In this document: piece after piece, positions 61,879 to 64,000 of the stretch
Position numbering within the stretch: the stretch's first letter is position 1
How the letters are laid out: each line of letters opens with the position of its first letter
NCBI RefSeq assembly: GCF_030161615.1
Contig: NZ_BSUN01000001.1
Span: 2,790,001-2,854,000, forward strand
From: Demequina litorisediminis
Lineage (GTDB): Bacteria > Actinomycetota > Actinomycetes > Actinomycetales > Demequinaceae
Direction: 5' to 3'
Length of the DNA stretch: 64,000 bases
The notes under the pieces: generated by a model
Told to the model about the DNA's origin: nothing
What the model saw: only the letters and a program-made list of their open reading frames with translations
Database searches by the model: none
Translations under genes and position numbers: made by a program

Positions 61879-62498
61879 ATGACAGACTCACCGGCCCCGC
61901 AGCAGACGGCCCCCACCACCCCTGACGCGCCGTGGCCCACCCGGGAGATCACGGACCCGAGCGAACTGCGCGCCCTCGCGCACCCCGTACGGTTCGCGCT
62001 CCTCGACCTGCTCGCCGCCGGTCCCCTCACCGCCACCCAGTGCGGTGAGCGCCTAGGCCAGACCCCCGCTAACTGCTCGTACCACCTGCGTCAGGCTCGA
62101 GCGCTTCGGGCACGTCACCCGCGCCGAGGGCGGCGTGGGGCGTGAGAGACCGTGGAAGATCCGCTCCGAGGGGATCACCTGGGACACGTCAGGCCAGCCG
62201 GGAGCCGCGCAGGACCGCGCCGCCGACGCGCTATCCGACGTGATCGAGGACTACCGCTTCGGCGCCTGGAGGTCATACCGCGCGCGCCGACGCGACGAGC
62301 CCGAACAGTGGCGCGCCGCGGACATGTCTACCGACGTTGTCGCATGGATGACGGCCGCAGAACTGACCGAGGCTCAAGGGGCAGATGATGGCGCTCTTCG
62401 CCCCCTTCGTGGACCGCGACCAGGCCCCCGAACGCCGCCCGGACGGCGCCCGCGCGGTGCGCTACTTCGGCTACGCCTACCCAGGCGACGAACGATGA
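61879..62498 (+). CDS. ArsR-type winged-helix transcriptional regulator
   Basis: About 205 residues. Winged helix at residues about 28-80: ELRALAHPVRFALLDLLAAG, TATQCGERLGQTPANCSYHLRQLERFGHV (in parts). No metal-binding cysteine cluster of the classical ArsR kind (CVC) is seen, so it probably senses an organic ligand. Insertions at AGCT near 62098 (HLRQLERFG restored) and 62373 (AELTELKGQMMALF) break it. Overlaps the MFS gene (ATGA), so it most likely controls that transporter. Confidence 0.88.
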
Positions 62499-63832
62499 CC
62501 TCCCCCACCACAGTGGTGCGCCGCCGCTTCGTCACCCTCACCGCCCTGCGCTGGCTCCCTACGGGTCTCGTCGCCCCCACCTTCGTGCTGCTCCTGAGCG
62601 CACGTGGGCTGTCGCTGGCCACCATCGGTCTCCTCACTGCGCTCTACAGCGCCACCACCGTGCTGAGCGAACTTCCCACCGGCGGCCTCGCCGACGTGCT
62701 GGGACGCCGCCCCGTCATCGTCGCCGCCGCACTCGTCAGTGCTGCATCGGCCATCATGCTGGCCGTATCGACGACGCTGCCGTGGCTGATCGCCGCCGCC
62801 GTGGTGATGGGGTTGGCGCGCGCCCTCGACTCGGGCCCCCTCGAGGCCTGGTACGTGGACGCGGTGCATGCGGTCGAGCCAGGGGCAGACCTCACGCCTG
62901 GCCTCGCGCGCGCCGCGATGGCGGAGTCGGTGGCGTTGTCCGCGGGCGCACTCGCCTCTGGCGCGGTCGTGGCCTGGGCGCCGATGCCGACATCGGACGC
63001 GCTCGTCATCGCACTCTCACTGCCCTTCCTTCTGAAGGCCGCTCTCACCCTCGTGCAGTTGGTGTTCGTCGCACGCTGGGTGCACGACGACGTGGCCGCC
63101 ACCACCGCCAGCGAAGCGGCCGACGCGACCGCGGGTGGTCGCGTCGCACGCATCGTGGCGAACGCCACCGCCACCTCGCGGGACGTGCCCCACGCCATCG
63201 GACGCGGCGTACGGCTCGCGGTGGCGCGCCACACGCTACGCCGGCTCCTCCTCCTGACCGCAGCCTTCGGCGCCGCTCTCGCCGGCATCGAACTCCTGGC
63301 GCCGTCCCACGCCGCCAACCTGCTCGGCGGCACAGCCAACGCCGCCGGTCCCTACGCCGTCCTCGTCACTGCGGGCTTCCTGGGCTCCGCCGCCGGGTCG
63401 GCGCTCGCGCCCCTGGCAGGTCGACTCGCGCGGCGCTCGTCCCGTGCCGCCGCGCTGGCGGTCGCGGGCGCCGCCGTCTCCCTTGCCGTGGTCGCTGCGC
63501 CGTTCGCGGGCATCGCCGCCGCGGCTTTCATCGGGTTCTACGTGCTGCTGGGAGTCGCCTTCCCGCTGACGCAGACGCTGATGCATGCCGAGGTCACCGC
63601 GACCGAACGCGCCACGATGCTGTCACTGAACTCGATGGCCCTCCAGTCCACCGCCATCGTCATCACCGCGACACTCGGGGCGCTCGCGGTCGCCACGTCG
63701 ACCGCCCTTGCGTTCGCGGTGATCGCGGTGGTGCTCGGGCTGGGCTCTCTCACCCTGGTGCGGTGGCCGCACGACCCGGCCCCGGCATCGGCCGGGACCA
63801 CGTCGGCGACTACCGCCGAGGCATCGGCCTAG
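62495..63832 (+). CDS. MFS transporter
   Basis: Intact 445-residue major facilitator with about 12 helices: the loop TGGLADVLGRRPVIV after helix 2 is the MFS signature A, and a Thr/Asp-rich central loop (EAADATAGGRVARI) separates the halves. Ends in an Ala/Thr/Ser-rich tail. Resembles drug/efflux members; substrate unknown. Coupled to the ArsR-type regulator. It converges on and overlaps the next minus-strand gene by four bases. Confidence 0.88.
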   Translation: MTSPTTVVRRRFVTLTALRWLPTGLVAPTFVLLLSARGLSLATIGLLTALYSATTVLSELPTGGLADVLGRRPVIVAAALVSAASAIMLAVSTTLPWLIAAAVVMGLARALDSGPLEAWYVDAVHAVEPGADLTPGLARAAMAESVALSAGALASGAVVAWAPMPTSDALVIALSLPFLLKAALTLVQLVFVARWVHDDVAATTASEAADATAGGRVARIVANATATSRDVPHAIGRGVRLAVARHTLRRLLLLTAAFGAALAGIELLAPSHAANLLGGTANAAGPYAVLVTAGFLGSAAGSALAPLAGRLARRSSRAAALAVAGAAVSLAVVAAPFAGIAAAAFIGFYVLLGVAFPLTQTLMHAEVTATERATMLSLNSMALQSTAIVITATLGALAVATSTALAFAVIAVVLGLGSLTLVRWPHDPAPASAGTTSATTAEASA

Positions 63833-64000
63833 TAGACGGCGTCGTAGTAGTCGCGCGGGTCGAACACCGCATCCATGTAGTAGAGCGAACGCCACCGGTG
63901 GAAGACACCGCGGTCGGAATTGGTGCCCGTGCCGTCCGACGTGTTGCCCTCGTAGAACCAGGCTCCGGAGGCTCGTGACGCGGTCCACGATGGCCGCGTG
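63829..64000 (-). CDS. C-terminal end of an unidentified protein (partial)
   Basis: Only the last 57 or so residues are in the window. Corrected for an insertion at AGCT near 63975 (VTSSGAWFYEGNTSDGT), it reads an aromatic- and Asp-rich tail: RGVFHRWRSLYYMDAVFDPRDYYDAVY. I do not recognise the family. Confidence 0.6.
   Translation of the reverse strand, partial: TRPSWTASRASGAWFYEGNTSDGTGTNSDRGVFHRWRSLYYMDAVFDPRDYYDAVY

Overview
The window comes from a very GC-rich actinobacterium, most likely of the order Micrococcales. The evidence is the gene order (pyrR-pyrB-pyrC-carA-carB-pyrF-mihF-gmk-rpoZ-coaBC-metK-priA-fmt-rsmB, then rpe-ribD-ribE), the actinobacterial integration host factor mihF, a primosomal PriA without a Walker A motif, a DUF222/HNH protein and frequent GTG starts. 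A closer placement (near Cellulomonas or Demequina) is only a guess.

Layout. 1-1719 holds ribE (start only), ribD and rpe. 1749-12047 is a mannan/mannoside utilisation locus: fructokinase-like kinase, AGE-family isomerase, GH2 beta-mannosidase, two sugar ABC permeases and a lipoprotein binding protein on the minus strand, then a LacI regulator and a divergent GH113-like mannanase. Three copies of a CTTAATCGATTAAG-like operator sit in its two control regions. 12169-31897 is the minus-strand core block: an ABC exporter, rsmB, fmt, priA, metK, coaBC, rpoZ, gmk, mihF, pyrF, carB, carA, pyrC, pyrB and pyrR. Two plus-strand accessory genes (a YpsA-type protein and an SDR) are set into it. A PyrR-binding RNA site lies in front of pyrR. 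32436-38158 carries a DUF222/HNH protein and a secreted fibronectin-III-repeat protein. 38339-61801 (minus) runs rarA, rpsD, alaS, ruvX, mltG, aroE, a complete type IV pilus cluster (pilB, pilT, pilC, pilA, two minor pilins, a large pilus-associated protein, prepilin peptidase, pilM, pilN, pilO), then aroC, aroK, aroB, aroQ, efp and nusB. 61879-63832 (plus) is an ArsR-type regulator with an MFS transporter, next to a strong palindromic operator.

The most striking feature is not a gene. By my reading, nearly every gene longer than a few hundred bases is broken by single-base frameshifts, including essential ones (alaS, carB, metK, rpsD, efp, rpoZ, pyrB). At about 90 places the frame is restored by turning AGCCT or AGGCT back into AGCT; a handful of sites have lost bases instead. 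Intact AGCT is almost absent, with about 13 copies found. After these corrections every complete gene closes to a multiple of three. This cannot be real decay of so many essential genes. It looks like a motif-specific consensus error in a long-read assembly, which implies that AGCT is chemically modified in this organism by an AluI-like methyltransferase outside the window. A few other lesions lie in homopolymers. Lengths quoted below are for the corrected reading frame; coordinates are those of the sequence as given.
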